Below are positions 1 through 8,555 of a stretch of DNA of 40,790 nucleotides, piece after piece. The notes under the pieces were generated by a model. That model had not been told where the DNA came from. It did not search any database and was given only the letters and a program-made list of their open reading frames with translations. The translations under genes and the position numbers were made by a program. The stretch is taken from the IMG/VR virus record IMGVR_UViG_3300050132_000227, positions 1 to 40,790 of that record; one strand, 5' to 3'. Each line of letters opens with the position of its first letter. The stretch's first letter is position 1. The stretch is from a virus.

Positions 1-127
1 CCCTTTGGCGGCGCTGACGGCCGACATTGACAAGCTCGCCGCGGAAGATGCGGTGGACCCCAATGCTCCCGATCCGCAGGCAGCCCAACCGGTACCGGCA
101 GAGTTTGAAGCGGCGCTGACGATCTCT
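1..127. repeat. Terminal direct repeat, left copy (circular assembly overlap)
   Basis: Bases 1-127 are identical, base for base, to 40664-40790. Both copies fall inside the same reading frame (the putative scaffold gene), and the frame continues correctly from the right copy into position 128. The contig is therefore a circle, or a circularly permuted molecule, written with a 127-base overlap. A length of exactly 127 equals a common de Bruijn k-mer size, so this is most likely an assembly overlap and not a biological terminal repeat. Confidence 0.95.
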
Positions 128-808
128 CCGTTTGTGAGGGACGCAGCGACAGTGCAACAGGCGGTACGCGCTGCCGATGAAGTTTGGAAGGTTGCGACCG
201 GCGAGCTTCCGGCGCGCACTTTGATTGAAGGCATCAAGGATGCAAACCCGGCACAATACCGAGCGATCATCGAGGACTTGATTCCCTATATCGAGGGCGT
301 GACTGGAACGAAGTTCGGCGGCAAGGCCGGAGATCCGGTGGATCCAGTCGCCCAGCTCCGCGCCGAGATTGAGCAGGGCAAGCAGCAGGAGCAACAGCAG
401 CGCGAGCAGGCCGTGTATCAGCAGCAGGTAGGCCAGGCCAGCAAGGTTGCGCTCGGCAAAGTTTCCGAGATGCTCAAGGGGACGTTTGCCGAGGGCAACG
501 AAGCTTACTTCCTGGCACAGTGCGCTTCGCGGGTGAACATGCCCGAGCAACAGATGGTGCGCGAACTCCTGGCAGGCAACACCAAGCCTCTGGAAGCGGC
601 GTTGAAGGCGGTACGCAGGGACGAAGTGACGAGGCTCAAGGCGTACAACGAGAACCTCATCAAATCGCGGCGGGCTCTGGCCGGGAGCGTGCCGGGTACC
701 AAGAACACGCCGGTAACCACAGCGGCGCCGGCCAGCGCAAAGCGTCCTGATGAAAGTGTCACGGCTTACGCAACGCGGCTTTGGAAGGAAGGCACACCGA
801 CTCAGTAG
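2..808 (+). CDS. Putative scaffold/head-assembly protein, C-terminal part (gene starts at 40452)
   Basis: This is the 3' part of a gene that begins at 40452 and crosses the circle junction; the full protein is 339 residues. Codons run in frame from base 2. The protein is acidic and low in complexity at its N-terminus (Asp-Pro-Asn-Ala repeats), then helical, with a Gln/Glu-rich stretch (around 345-430) that should form a coiled coil, and a basic, Ala/Pro-rich C-terminus. Its place directly before the major capsid gene and after the portal, together with its charge and helical composition, fits a phage scaffolding protein that is expelled or cleaved during capsid assembly. No sequence motif proves this; the call rests on synteny and composition. 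Confidence 0.7.
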   Translation, partial: PLAALTADIDKLAAEDAVDPNAPDPQAAQPVPAEFEAALTISPFVRDAATVQQAVRAADEVWKVATGELPARTLIEGIKDANPAQYRAIIEDLIPYIEGVTGTKFGGKAGDPVDPVAQLRAEIEQGKQQEQQQREQAVYQQQVGQASKVALGKVSEMLKGTFAEGNEAYFLAQCASRVNMPEQQMVRELLAGNTKPLEAALKAVRRDEVTRLKAYNENLIKSRRALAGSVPGTKNTPVTTAAPASAKRPDESVTAYATRLWKEGTPTQ

Positions 809-1071
809 AAACGTTTCCGGCACCCCGCGTTAGCCAAAAGAAGGCGAACCCGGGGCCCCTGATCATCTTCATTCAACCAGCTTCAGCACGTTGCATTTCA
901 ATCCGGCCCGCCTGGATTGGGGATGTCTCCGCGTGCCACGGCACAACCGCAATTATCAAGCACCTGCAGGTTGACGCGCGCAGCTTCGCGACGGGTACGG
1001 CCAACAGATGGCCTGCCGGTCGCGGACGCTGGGCACTTCCGGCCGCTGGCGCTTGCAGGAGACATCCTCAC
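809..1071 (+). promoter_or_regulatory. Long structured leader before the major capsid gene
   Basis: No gene is visible in these 263 bases. They begin with a hairpin at 823-855. Two blocks recur in the leader at 2807-2900: TCATTCAACCAGCT (869-882, 13 of 14 matching 2807-2820) and CCGGCCGCTGGCGCTTGC (1039-1056, 17 of 18 matching 2850-2867). Between them lies a short helix, GGCC-AACAGAT-GGCC. The capsid ribosome binding site AGGAG is at 1057-1061. Shared blocks with different spacers suggest related leader RNAs upstream of highly expressed structural genes; the function is inferred. Confidence 0.55.
823..855 (+). terminator. Hairpin between scaffold and capsid genes (weak terminator or processing site)
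   Basis: CCCCGCGTT (823-831) pairs with AACCCGGGG (847-855), with one mismatch. The loop carries CCAAAAGAAGGCG (834-846), the same 13-mer found in the loop of the hairpin just after the capsid gene (2353-2365). There is no clear U-tract, so it is a poor intrinsic terminator. An RNA-processing or pausing element is equally possible. Confidence 0.5.
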
Positions 1072-2322
1072 ATGGCTGATGCAGCGACTATTACCCGTAT
1101 CGGTGGCATCCTGAAGGCAACTTTTGGACCGACCATCGAAGAGCAGCAAAACAAAAAGGCCGACCTTCGCAATCGTCTGGGCAAGGCCGATAACGCTTAC
1201 TTCCGCGCCCCTGGCGATCACTTCGAGTTCCCGGCCCGCATCGGCGGCAACCGCGCGGCGATTGCTCCGACCGCATCCGACGATCCGCTTCCCACCGCTT
1301 CGCGCCAACTGGAAAAGAAGTTCACGGTCAATGACCGCGGATATTCCGGCCAGATCCGCCTGTTCGAAAAGGACATGCAGAATGCGGAGAAGAACTTCCA
1401 GAGCTTCATCTCGCACCAGGAAGACGAAATGACCAACATCGTGAAAGACATGTTGAAGGTCATCAACATCGATCTGGCGGCGGGCGACGGCTCAGGCATT
1501 CTCTCGACCATCAACTCCGGCGCAACCTCGACCTCGCAGACTCTTGCGGTCGGCACCGCCTTCGGGCAGTGGGGCTCGCGCTACATCCAGCAGGGCGATC
1601 TGATCGACATCTACGATTCGACCCTGACCACCAGCCGCTCGGGCGGCACCGGTTACACGGTGAGCTCTGTCACGCTCTCCTCGGGCGGCGGCGCGGCTAC
1701 CATCGTACTCGGCGCATCTTCGACCACCACCACCGGCGACATAGTAGTACGCGGCGGCGGCAGGGTGAACAAGAGCTATACCGGACTGTGGGGAGCGACT
1801 CACAATCAGGGCGTCACCTTCCAGGGACTTTCCACCACAACCTATCCACTGCTGGCAGCCAACCGCATCAACGCCGGCGGCAACGGATTGACCGAGAGCT
1901 ATCTGCGCTCGATGCAGTCCGTGGTCAACGTGGTGAGCGGCGAAGAGATTGACGAGTACTGCGCTTCGCACGCCCAGTTCGACGCCTACGAAGCTCTCGG
2001 CTTTGCCCAGAAGCGCTTCATGGACGTCAAGCTCGAAAAGGGCTACGAAACCCTGACCTTCGGCGGCAAGCCGTTCTTCAAGGACGTGGACGTTGCTCCC
2101 AGCGTCGTCTTCGGCTACAAAAAGGAAGTCATCAAGTTTGGGGAAGTCACCGCGCTGAACTTCAGCGAGATTGACGGCTCGATCTTGAAGTGGGATCCAG
2201 GCTACATGGCCTATCGCGCTTACGTGCGCGAGTTTGGCCAGATGGTCTATACCCATCCCAACCAGCTTGTGGCACTCGACACCCTCAGCTACAACACCTC
2301 CAACCCGGCATACGCGCGGTAA
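1072..2322 (+). CDS. Major capsid protein
   Basis: 416 residues; predicted to form the icosahedral shell (HK97-like fold expected). The start is ATG 1072, with AGGAG at 1057-1061; the frame is open further upstream, but that part reads through the leader and has no ribosome site. The N-terminus (MADAATITRIGGILKATFGP) and a charged region rich in Lys/Asp/Asn resemble capsid proteins of uncultured tailed phages. The middle is Ser/Thr/Gly-rich (about residues 140-230), as in a surface or insertion domain. The gene lies directly after the scaffold candidate and before the tail-completion genes, has its own long leader, and is followed by a terminator, consistent with separate high expression. Assignment is by position and family resemblance; no catalytic motif applies. 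Confidence 0.85.
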   Translation: MADAATITRIGGILKATFGPTIEEQQNKKADLRNRLGKADNAYFRAPGDHFEFPARIGGNRAAIAPTASDDPLPTASRQLEKKFTVNDRGYSGQIRLFEKDMQNAEKNFQSFISHQEDEMTNIVKDMLKVINIDLAAGDGSGILSTINSGATSTSQTLAVGTAFGQWGSRYIQQGDLIDIYDSTLTTSRSGGTGYTVSSVTLSSGGGAATIVLGASSTTTTGDIVVRGGGRVNKSYTGLWGATHNQGVTFQGLSTTTYPLLAANRINAGGNGLTESYLRSMQSVVNVVSGEEIDEYCASHAQFDAYEALGFAQKRFMDVKLEKGYETLTFGGKPFFKDVDVAPSVVFGYKKEVIKFGEVTALNFSEIDGSILKWDPGYMAYRAYVREFGQMVYTHPNQLVALDTLSYNTSNPAYAR

Positions 2323-2342
2323 GCGGAAGCCTCAGTCTGGTA

Positions 2343-2385
2343 CCCACAGTCACCAAAAGAAGGCGACTGTGGGCCACCTGTTTTT
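2343..2385 (+). terminator. Terminator after the major capsid gene
   Basis: CCCACAGTC (2343-2351) pairs perfectly with GACTGTGGG (2365-2373) around a 13-base loop, and TTTTT follows at 2381-2385. The loop contains the same CCAAAAGAAGGCG 13-mer as the hairpin before the capsid gene. The T-tract is separated from the stem by seven bases, so termination may be partial; the next gene's ribosome site (AAGGA) begins immediately after it. Confidence 0.7.
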
Positions 2386-2395
2386 AAGGATTCCC

Positions 2396-2806
2396 ATGAT
2401 TCAGCTTGTTGGCGCGGATGCGCGGACGGTTCCCGAGTGGTTCACGCGGCGGCTCCGGGATATCGACCCGGCGCTGGTCTGCTACTTCAACTCATTCAAG
2501 GGTGCGTTTATGATCGACCGCCATGCCCGCGACGAACACGGCAACCAGACACAAACCAACGTGATGACGATGCCGGCGATCTCCGAGCGCTTCCTGGAGG
2601 AGCTGAAAGGGATGGACGCCTGGACGAAGTTCGGCTCGCTCGAAAATCTACGCCGCGACCACGAGAACAAGAAAGCGGATTTCGATGCGAAGGCGGAGCA
2701 AAGCATAAAAGACGATATGCACCATGCGGCGCTCGATAACCGCAGACAGATGAACGAAGCTTTGACGCTGGTTCAGCGCCACAACCTGCACACACCACCC
2801 CAATAG
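2396..2806 (+). CDS. Hypothetical virion-region protein, 136 aa
   Basis: The start is ATG 2396, with AAGGA five bases upstream; the frame is open further upstream into the capsid gene, but a start there would read antiparallel to the terminator. The N-terminal half looks globular and mixed (VPEWFTRRLRDIDPALVCYF near residues 12-31); the C-terminal half is a long charged helix rich in Lys, Asp and Gln. It lies between the capsid gene and the head-tail genes, so a structural or assembly role is likely. No family is recognised. Confidence 0.75.
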   Translation: MIQLVGADARTVPEWFTRRLRDIDPALVCYFNSFKGAFMIDRHARDEHGNQTQTNVMTMPAISERFLEELKGMDAWTKFGSLENLRRDHENKKADFDAKAEQSIKDDMHHAALDNRRQMNEALTLVQRHNLHTPPQ

Positions 2807-2900
2807 TCACTCAACCAGCTAGGGAGCCGGGTAACGCGCTAATGCGCTGCCGGCCGCTGGCGCCTGCTGGCAGCGCTCACCCGATGGGCGGATGTCCGCG
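2807..2900 (+). promoter_or_regulatory. Structured leader element before the 2916 gene
   Basis: This spacer repeats two blocks of the capsid leader (2807-2820 and 2850-2867) and shares the 15-mer GGGTAACGCGCTAAT (2829-2843) with the leader of the second recombinase at 30199-30213. It can form GCGC-TAAT-GCGC and a larger stem GCGCTGCC (2844-2851) with GGCAGCGC (2869-2876). The shared blocks and several possible helices suggest a structured RNA or DNA element. The function is unknown. Confidence 0.55.
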
Positions 2901-2915
2901 AAAAGGAAAACTGAA

Positions 2916-3500
2916 ATGCCCGTGAAATTCTATAACCCAGGCACCAAGATCGATGACACGCTGCGCTACGACAATCCGACCAGCGATCCGAAGTATCAGA
3001 ACAACATCGCTTATTTTCAACTGCACGCCGATGCGCATTCATTTTTCGACGTTCCTACCGAACAGATTGTGATCACCGACAACGGCGAGCTGGTGGTACC
3101 GGTGCGCTTTGCCGACCGGGTGAGGATGGATTATCGCGATTACGGCTGCATCCGGATCAACCCGCGATTAAAGGCGGAAGATATCAACGAAGACGACAAC
3201 GTCGCCGTCAACGAAAAGGACGCCAAGGAAAAAGGCGATCGCCTCTGGAAAGACTACCTGCTGGCAAAAGCGCGGGAACACATTTTGAACTGCGACCAGG
3301 CGCGCGCCGCGGGCGGCGTGCCAATGCGCGCCAAAGGCGTGTATGCCCATGCGCTGAAGTCGCTGGGAATGCAGGATCCCGCGGACGCCGTAGGCACGGC
3401 CGTGGAGCGCTCGCAGACGGATGCCAACACGGCAGAGCTGCAGCGTCAGATCAAAGAGCTTTCCGATCAGGTTGCAAACCTGGCTAAGAGGAAGAACTAA
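2916..3500 (+). CDS. Hypothetical structural protein with C-terminal coiled coil, 194 aa
   Basis: ATG 2916 is preferred over ATG 2892 because AAAAGG sits at 2901-2906 with proper spacing. Residues 1-90 have the mixed beta pattern of a small globular domain (KFYNPGTKIDDTLRYDNP at the N-terminus). The last 40 residues (TAELQRQIKELSDQVANLAK) form heptads of a coiled coil. The next gene begins directly after its stop codon, so the two are co-translated. Position suggests a head-completion or tail-attachment role. No known family is recognised. Confidence 0.7.
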   Translation: MPVKFYNPGTKIDDTLRYDNPTSDPKYQNNIAYFQLHADAHSFFDVPTEQIVITDNGELVVPVRFADRVRMDYRDYGCIRINPRLKAEDINEDDNVAVNEKDAKEKGDRLWKDYLLAKAREHILNCDQARAAGGVPMRAKGVYAHALKSLGMQDPADAVGTAVERSQTDANTAELQRQIKELSDQVANLAKRKN

Positions 3501-4205
3501 ATGCCAAGCCTTGCGCAGATGTATTCGCTGGTGAACTCGAAGTCGCTTTACAGCCGCAGCGACGTGGATATCTATGCCGCCCTTTCCGAGGGCGGCTTCT
3601 ACGTCTATTCGGCGGTGATCAAGGAGTTTCGTGGGACGTTCCTGAAGGTGGACGAAACCAGCCTGACGCTGGTACCGGGAACGACCGAATACACACTGCC
3701 CACGGACCTGACGAACATCGTGCACCTAGCGGAAAGGCAGTCGAGTTCCGAAAACTGGCACCCGATTGCGCCGGAAGGGCTGGGCGATGCGCTCTGCAAT
3801 ATTCAGCAGGACCTGGGCTTCTTCGATTACGGCCAGAATTATGGCGAGCTCTCACAGTTCCAGTTTTATGGGCCGTACCTCGATTCGACCGACGCGCAGA
3901 ATCCTCAGGCGACGCAGATCCAGAAGATCCGCATCTCTCCGCAGCCGAGCGAAAACCGTTTTGTACAAATTGCCTACACCGCGAAGTGGATCCCGATCAC
4001 CGGTGCGGGTTCGAAGGTGATGCTTCCGGATGAGGGAACTTACGCGATGCAGAACTATGCGATCGCGGAGTGCCTCCGCTCAAACGATGACTCGCTTGGT
4101 CGTGAATACGAAGCCAAGGGCGACAAGGCATTGGCTTCGTTTATCAGTTGGCTCAGGCAGAACCAGAACATGCAGCGGGCAACGATCACGCCCTACTTAG
4201 GTTAG
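3501..4205 (+). CDS. Putative head-tail adaptor (tail tube A-like)
   Basis: 234 residues; ATG directly follows the previous TAA. The N-terminal part (LAQMYSLVNSKSLYSRSDVDIYAAL) and the central beta-rich segment with a repeated Pro/Thr/Tyr pattern (SLTLVPGTTEYTLPTDLTNI) are of the type seen in podovirus adaptor proteins such as T7 gp11 and P22 gp4. A C-terminal helix with Arg/Asp/Lys ends the protein. Genomic order (capsid, adaptor, nozzle-like protein) supports a connector between portal and tail tip. Sequence evidence is indirect, so the call is mainly from synteny. Confidence 0.6.
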   Translation: MPSLAQMYSLVNSKSLYSRSDVDIYAALSEGGFYVYSAVIKEFRGTFLKVDETSLTLVPGTTEYTLPTDLTNIVHLAERQSSSENWHPIAPEGLGDALCNIQQDLGFFDYGQNYGELSQFQFYGPYLDSTDAQNPQATQIQKIRISPQPSENRFVQIAYTAKWIPITGAGSKVMLPDEGTYAMQNYAIAECLRSNDDSLGREYEAKGDKALASFISWLRQNQNMQRATITPYLG

Positions 4206-4220
4206 GAACCCAGGGTAACC

Positions 4221-6164
4221 ATGGCAATTCGAAATCTACAGACATTGGCGATCGCGAACTTCTCTGGCAAAAACACGCAGGGGAACCTCGTCGATTCGCC
4301 GCCTGGCACGCTGAACATGGCGAAGAACGTCATCATTCAGAACGATCAGCAGATTTCCAAGGCTCCGGGATATACCAAGGTCGCGACGCTGGGCACGGGG
4401 CCGATCCGCGCGATATCCGATTTTCAGCGGGGCGTGGACGGACGGCAATTCGTCATCGTGCAGTCGGGCGACAAGCTCTACTACATGAATGCCGATGGCA
4501 GCGGAGCAACCCTGCTTTCGAGCGGCGAAGGCGCGGTTGGATTTCGCTTCGTCCAGAACAACTTTGCAGCCTACGGCTCGGACGGGGTGAACGCCTATCG
4601 CTTCGTGGACACCGGATCGGGCGGACTGACCAGGTACAACTGGGGCATTCAGCCGCCGGCGACGGCTCCCACGATTGCGACCGGCGCCGGAACGCTCACC
4701 CTGACTAACGGACGGCGTTATGTGCGCTGTTATGTCTCGCGCTACACGGATTCCCTGGGCATTCAGCGGCTTTCGATTTCAGCGCCCAGTGAGATGAGCG
4801 CGCACACCGGCCCGCTGGTGAGTCAGGCAATCACCGTTGGCGGCATGACGGCCTCGGCCGATCCCCAGGTGAATTACCAGTGGATCTTCGCGACCAACGA
4901 CTCGCCGATCAACACGACGGCGACGTTTTACTTTCTGGCGGAGATTCTGAACTCGCAAACAACGTGGGGAGATGCGCTCACCGACGATTCACTCGACCTG
5001 ACCAGGCTAGCGCCGTACGACAACAATCCTGCGCCGCCGGCTCCGATTCTGACCACGTTCCAAAACCGCGTTGTGGTGGTAAACGGCGGGTTGATTCAGC
5101 TTTCAGGCTATGCCGAGATCACGCTTGGAATTCCCGAGGAGTCCTGGCCGCTGAGTTTGTTTTTCAATCTGCCGAGCGGGAACCGCGAAGCCACGGCAAT
5201 GATCTCCGCACAGCAGGGCACGGTGCTGCTCGTGTGCTCTCCGGACTACTGGTATTCGTACAAAGGCTATGACGCGACAACCTTCACCGAGCAGGACCGC
5301 ATTGCTTCGCCTGGCGCGGTGGGCAGGGACGCGCTCTGCGATACCCCGATGGGCACCGCGTGGCTTTCTCCCTCAAAGCGGCTTTGGATCTGGAACGGCA
5401 ACGCCTCGCCCAGTGATATAGCTGCCATCGTCGCGAACTCCATGACTGGAACCTATGGCATGGAGGATCTGAACGCGGCGGACCTGAAGACCGCGCAGCT
5501 CCACTGGTACAGCTATGGCAGCGCGCATTACCTGGCATTGTTCTGCAGGACCTCGGACGCGCCCGATGCGAACCTGAATCTTGTACAGATCTGGGCGGTG
5601 TCGGCCAGCACGCAGGCCTCGAGCGGAATGTATGGCGCCGGATCGAGCGTTTACGAGCAAATCAAGGGCATCTTCCAGACCGACAAGATTCCGGCCGTAT
5701 CATTCACGGCCAGTGCATCGGTGATGGTGAACTCCGTTCCCTACATGTTCTGCGGCGACGCGGCCGGGAACATCTATCGCTTTCCCGATGGCTTCCAGGA
5801 TGACGCAATTCCGATGACTCCCGCGGCGGGTACCGGATGGATGGATTGCGGCTCGCAGGCACGCAAACGTTTCTTCTTCGTGGATGTGGTGACTAATCGC
5901 ACAGACGCGCTGACCGGCTTCCGGCTCTATGCCAAGGTTGCCGACACTCCGGACAACAGCCTGGGCACGGTGCTGCTAACCACGCAGGTGCTGCCGAACC
6001 CGGTGGGAACGCAAGGCTTGACGATTCGCGGCAATCTACAGATTCAGGGATGCAATGCCGGCAGGTATATTCAGATTCTCGCCGCCTTCCCCACGGATAA
6101 CCAGGACGCGATGATCCGCTCGATCACGGTGTTCAGTAAACCGCTCTACGTGGGGACGCCGTAA
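4221..6164 (+). CDS. Putative tail nozzle / tail tube B-like protein, 647 aa
   Basis: This long, beta-rich protein would form the tail tip of a short-tailed phage. Near the N-terminus it has the arrangement seen in nozzle proteins: a Gly/Asn-rich segment, then asparagine-valine and a Pro-Gly-Tyr turn (residues 20-55, LNMAKNVIIQNDQQISKAPGY). Repeated blade-like stretches with Tyr/Trp follow, as in the beta-propeller nozzle proteins of T7 gp12 and P22 gp10. ATG 4221 follows a short spacer with CAGGG. Its stop codon overlaps the next gene's start (TAATG), indicating translational coupling. Confidence 0.65.
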   Translation: MAIRNLQTLAIANFSGKNTQGNLVDSPPGTLNMAKNVIIQNDQQISKAPGYTKVATLGTGPIRAISDFQRGVDGRQFVIVQSGDKLYYMNADGSGATLLSSGEGAVGFRFVQNNFAAYGSDGVNAYRFVDTGSGGLTRYNWGIQPPATAPTIATGAGTLTLTNGRRYVRCYVSRYTDSLGIQRLSISAPSEMSAHTGPLVSQAITVGGMTASADPQVNYQWIFATNDSPINTTATFYFLAEILNSQTTWGDALTDDSLDLTRLAPYDNNPAPPAPILTTFQNRVVVVNGGLIQLSGYAEITLGIPEESWPLSLFFNLPSGNREATAMISAQQGTVLLVCSPDYWYSYKGYDATTFTEQDRIASPGAVGRDALCDTPMGTAWLSPSKRLWIWNGNASPSDIAAIVANSMTGTYGMEDLNAADLKTAQLHWYSYGSAHYLALFCRTSDAPDANLNLVQIWAVSASTQASSGMYGAGSSVYEQIKGIFQTDKIPAVSFTASASVMVNSVPYMFCGDAAGNIYRFPDGFQDDAIPMTPAAGTGWMDCGSQARKRFFFVDVVTNRTDALTGFRLYAKVADTPDNSLGTVLLTTQVLPNPVGTQGLTIRGNLQIQGCNAGRYIQILAAFPTDNQDAMIRSITVFSKPLYVGTP

Positions 6165-7813
6165 TGCCAGTCAACAACGTAGCGCTTGGGATTGCCGTCA
6201 GTGAGATTGATCGGCTTCGGGGAACGCCTCCGGTTTCGGCAGGCTCGGTCTCCGGGCTCACGCTTGTGGCCAATCCGACCACCAAGGGCGTGGACGTTAC
6301 ATTCTCATTGATCGATATAGTTGGCATGGATTCGGTGACGCTGGTCCGGAGCAACTGCGGAGATCCGGCGACGGCGGTTGTGCTGCAAAGCTGGACGGCC
6401 GTTGCAGCGAAGTTCACCTGGTCAGATACGGACGCCGCGCTGCAGGCGATGGGCGAGGCGTATTACTGGCTGACCCTGAAGCCGACGAACATCACGGACA
6501 CTTCAGCCACCGTGGGGCCCGAAGTCCTTGTACTGAATCCTTCACTCACTCCGCCGGCCGCCGCGCTTGGCATTTCAGCCTCGCACGGGGTGGCGAAGAA
6601 TGGCGCGGTGATGGTCACAGTGAATGTGGCCGTGGTGCCGACGGGAACCTATTCGGCGAAGATTTACGCGAGCGGGTACCTGGGTGTGGCTGGATTTGTG
6701 GCATTAGCCCAGGGATCGAGCAGCCCATTTCAATTTCGGATGGAGGCGACGGGCGAGACTGTCACGCTGAAGGCCATCGCTATCTCATCCGGTGGCGCTG
6801 AGGCGCTGAGCGGGCCGACGACGACACTTACCCTCAACGGGGCGCTGACGGTGCCTGCAAAGCCCCTGCAAGTTCTGGTAACGCAGATTGCAACGGGCAA
6901 CCAGGTTGTGGGGATTGCCAGCAAGGATGAGGGCCTGACCAGTTACCAGATTTGGCGAGCACTGGCCGGCGCAGGGTTCGGCGCGGCAACCAACGTCTCG
7001 ACCATTTCGGTGGGCGCGGGACTGATGCAGTATCTCGATACAAGCGGTCTGGGTGCCCTTTACGAGTATTACCTGGTTGCAGTGAATTCCGCAGGGAGCA
7101 GCTTGCCATCGGACGCGGCGACGGCGTTTGTGGTGTACAGCTCGTCCCAGATGCCTCCGAACGTACCCACGAATGCGACGAACACAGCGACGGTCGATTC
7201 GATCGACGCCGGATCGAACGCCACCATCCGAATTTACGGAAGCGGCGGAGTGGGAACGGGTTACACGCGAGTGACCGGATACGGATCTCCGTCCAGGCCT
7301 GCGGGAACCATCACCGGGCAGGCTTACTTAACGACGCTCTATGTGATGTACACCGGATCTTCGTATGTCGCGGTGGCTTCGATGGCCTCAGCGTTACCAG
7401 ATGGCTGGGAGTTTGTGGGACTGGTGAAAATCTGCGGAACTGGCGGCTCTGGTGGAACTGGCGGCGGCGGTGGAACGGGCGGCGGCAAGATGGGATGTGT
7501 GGAAGTTGGGACCGAGACCGAGCAGCCGGACGGGACGATAGAAGAAGTACTCCCCTGCGAAGAGTGGGTTGTGATGGACCTTGGATCCGGACCGGTAAAG
7601 ATGCATCCCGACACACTGGTTTCGGTGTTCAAAACAGCTCACGAGCTAACCATGCATGACCACGTTGAGGTAAAGGACGCGCGCTGGAAGAATCCGGTTG
7701 CGTTGGGCTTTGAGACGCGCGCTGGTTTCAAGGTGAAGCGCACCTGTCCTGGCGGAGTGTATCTGGCGGGTCCGGATCGGGTGCGGCTGCACAATTTCAA
7801 ACCGGAGTTATAA
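6164..7813 (+). CDS. Tail protein with fibronectin-III domain and Hint-like C-terminus
   Basis: 549 residues, coupled to the nozzle-like gene by TAATG. Beta-sandwich sequence covers residues 1-220. A clear fibronectin type III-like domain spans about 229-322 (Tyr-Gln-Ile-Trp-Arg, then Tyr-Glu-Tyr-Tyr-Leu-Val-Ala-Val-Asn-Ser). A Gly/Thr-rich linker follows (about 425-442). The last 107 residues look like a minimal Hint (Hedgehog/intein) fold: a Cys-Val-Glu-Val-Gly-Thr block at its start, an ELTMHDHVEV block like the intein B motif, and a near-terminal His-Asn (RLHNFKPEL) as at intein C-ends. There is no catalytic proof; the Hint call is inferred. The role is probably adhesion or tail-tip processing. 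Confidence 0.65.
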   Translation: MPVNNVALGIAVSEIDRLRGTPPVSAGSVSGLTLVANPTTKGVDVTFSLIDIVGMDSVTLVRSNCGDPATAVVLQSWTAVAAKFTWSDTDAALQAMGEAYYWLTLKPTNITDTSATVGPEVLVLNPSLTPPAAALGISASHGVAKNGAVMVTVNVAVVPTGTYSAKIYASGYLGVAGFVALAQGSSSPFQFRMEATGETVTLKAIAISSGGAEALSGPTTTLTLNGALTVPAKPLQVLVTQIATGNQVVGIASKDEGLTSYQIWRALAGAGFGAATNVSTISVGAGLMQYLDTSGLGALYEYYLVAVNSAGSSLPSDAATAFVVYSSSQMPPNVPTNATNTATVDSIDAGSNATIRIYGSGGVGTGYTRVTGYGSPSRPAGTITGQAYLTTLYVMYTGSSYVAVASMASALPDGWEFVGLVKICGTGGSGGTGGGGGTGGGKMGCVEVGTETEQPDGTIEEVLPCEEWVVMDLGSGPVKMHPDTLVSVFKTAHELTMHDHVEVKDARWKNPVALGFETRAGFKVKRTCPGGVYLAGPDRVRLHNFKPEL

Positions 7814-7815
7814 AC

Positions 7816-8082
7816 ATGGCGAAGGAAACCCAGCGCAGCTTCGATACAAATCTGGCAGCGGTGATTGTCTCGATTGAGGATGAGTTCGGAAACCTCAGCC
7901 TGCATACCATTCACCTGTTTAACGTGAGCGTGTGCCCGGCATGCGGATATCGCAATGTGGTGGACGGAACCGGAGACGTGGACGTGAATGCGACCGTGGC
8001 CGCCATCATTACCGATATCGACGCTTCGACGGCGAAAATCAAGGCAAGAATGATCGCCGCCGGCTGGACACTTTCTTGTTAG
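7816..8082 (+). CDS. Small protein with CPACGY motif, 88 aa
   Basis: ATG 7816 is two bases after the stop codon of the preceding gene, and there is no separate strong ribosome site, so it is probably re-initiated. The middle carries Cys-Pro-Ala-Cys-Gly-Tyr (residues 39-44), half of a zinc knuckle, and one further Cys is the last residue. It lies between the fibronectin-type tail protein and the internal virion genes, so it is possibly a tail-assembly accessory protein. No family is recognised. Confidence 0.65.
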   Translation: MAKETQRSFDTNLAAVIVSIEDEFGNLSLHTIHLFNVSVCPACGYRNVVDGTGDVDVNATVAAIITDIDASTAKIKARMIAAGWTLSC

Positions 8083-8087
8083 GAAGA

Positions 8088-8528
8088 TTGGCCCGGATCG
8101 AGGAGCTGAGCTACCTCCAAGACCGGTTGCTCGAGAGCGGATTTACCCAGTCGGACCTGAAGCGGACGCCATGCTTTGTGACCGAGGCGGCGGACGGCGA
8201 GCTTACCGGAATGCTTCCCCTGAGACTACTGACCAGGCCAGTGAAGATCTGGCAGGGCGAGCCTTTGCTGGTTTTCCCGGAGATCGAGCAGCGGATGACG
8301 CGGCGGCGCTCGATGTACCTGCTATGGAAGACGGCGGAGCGGTGGATCGGCTCTCCGTTGAACTTGAGCGGAGTGCGGCGGTACCTGGCAATTACGTACC
8401 AGGAAGACGTCAAGCGGCTCTTCGACCATGGCGGGTTGACCAGGCTGGGCAAGGACGAGGCTGAGGCGTTCCAGCATTTAACGACGGACAAGGATCCAGA
8501 GTTTTTCTTTCGACAGATTTCACTTTGA
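8088..8528 (+). CDS. Hypothetical virion-region protein, 146 aa (start uncertain)
   Basis: The coding frame is convincing from about 8088: charged helices, then ELTGMLPLRLLTRPVKIWQG and a Trp/Arg-rich region. There is no ATG before residue 55. TTG 8088 (AGGA three bases before it) and TTG 8076 (overlapping the previous gene) are the possible starts; I give 8088. Its position just before the ejection-type proteins resembles that of acyltransferase-like or assembly proteins in T7-like phages, but no signature is visible. TGATATCA overlaps its stop codon. Confidence 0.55.
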   Translation: MARIEELSYLQDRLLESGFTQSDLKRTPCFVTEAADGELTGMLPLRLLTRPVKIWQGEPLLVFPEIEQRMTRRRSMYLLWKTAERWIGSPLNLSGVRRYLAITYQEDVKRLFDHGGLTRLGKDEAEAFQHLTTDKDPEFFFRQISL

Positions 8529-8555
8529 TATCAGCAGCAGATGGAAGGGGCAATC

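Noticed and set aside
1-127. Biological terminal repeat of the virion DNA
   Set aside because: Exactly 127 bases and inside a gene, most simply explained by the assembler's overlap.
781-1071. N-terminal extension of the capsid protein
   Set aside because: The frame is open upstream, but there is no ribosome site, the sequence repeats leader blocks, and ATG 1072 has AGGAG.
1492-2256. Long - strand reading frame opposite the capsid gene
   Set aside because: Antisense of an assured structural gene; long shadow frames are common at this GC content.
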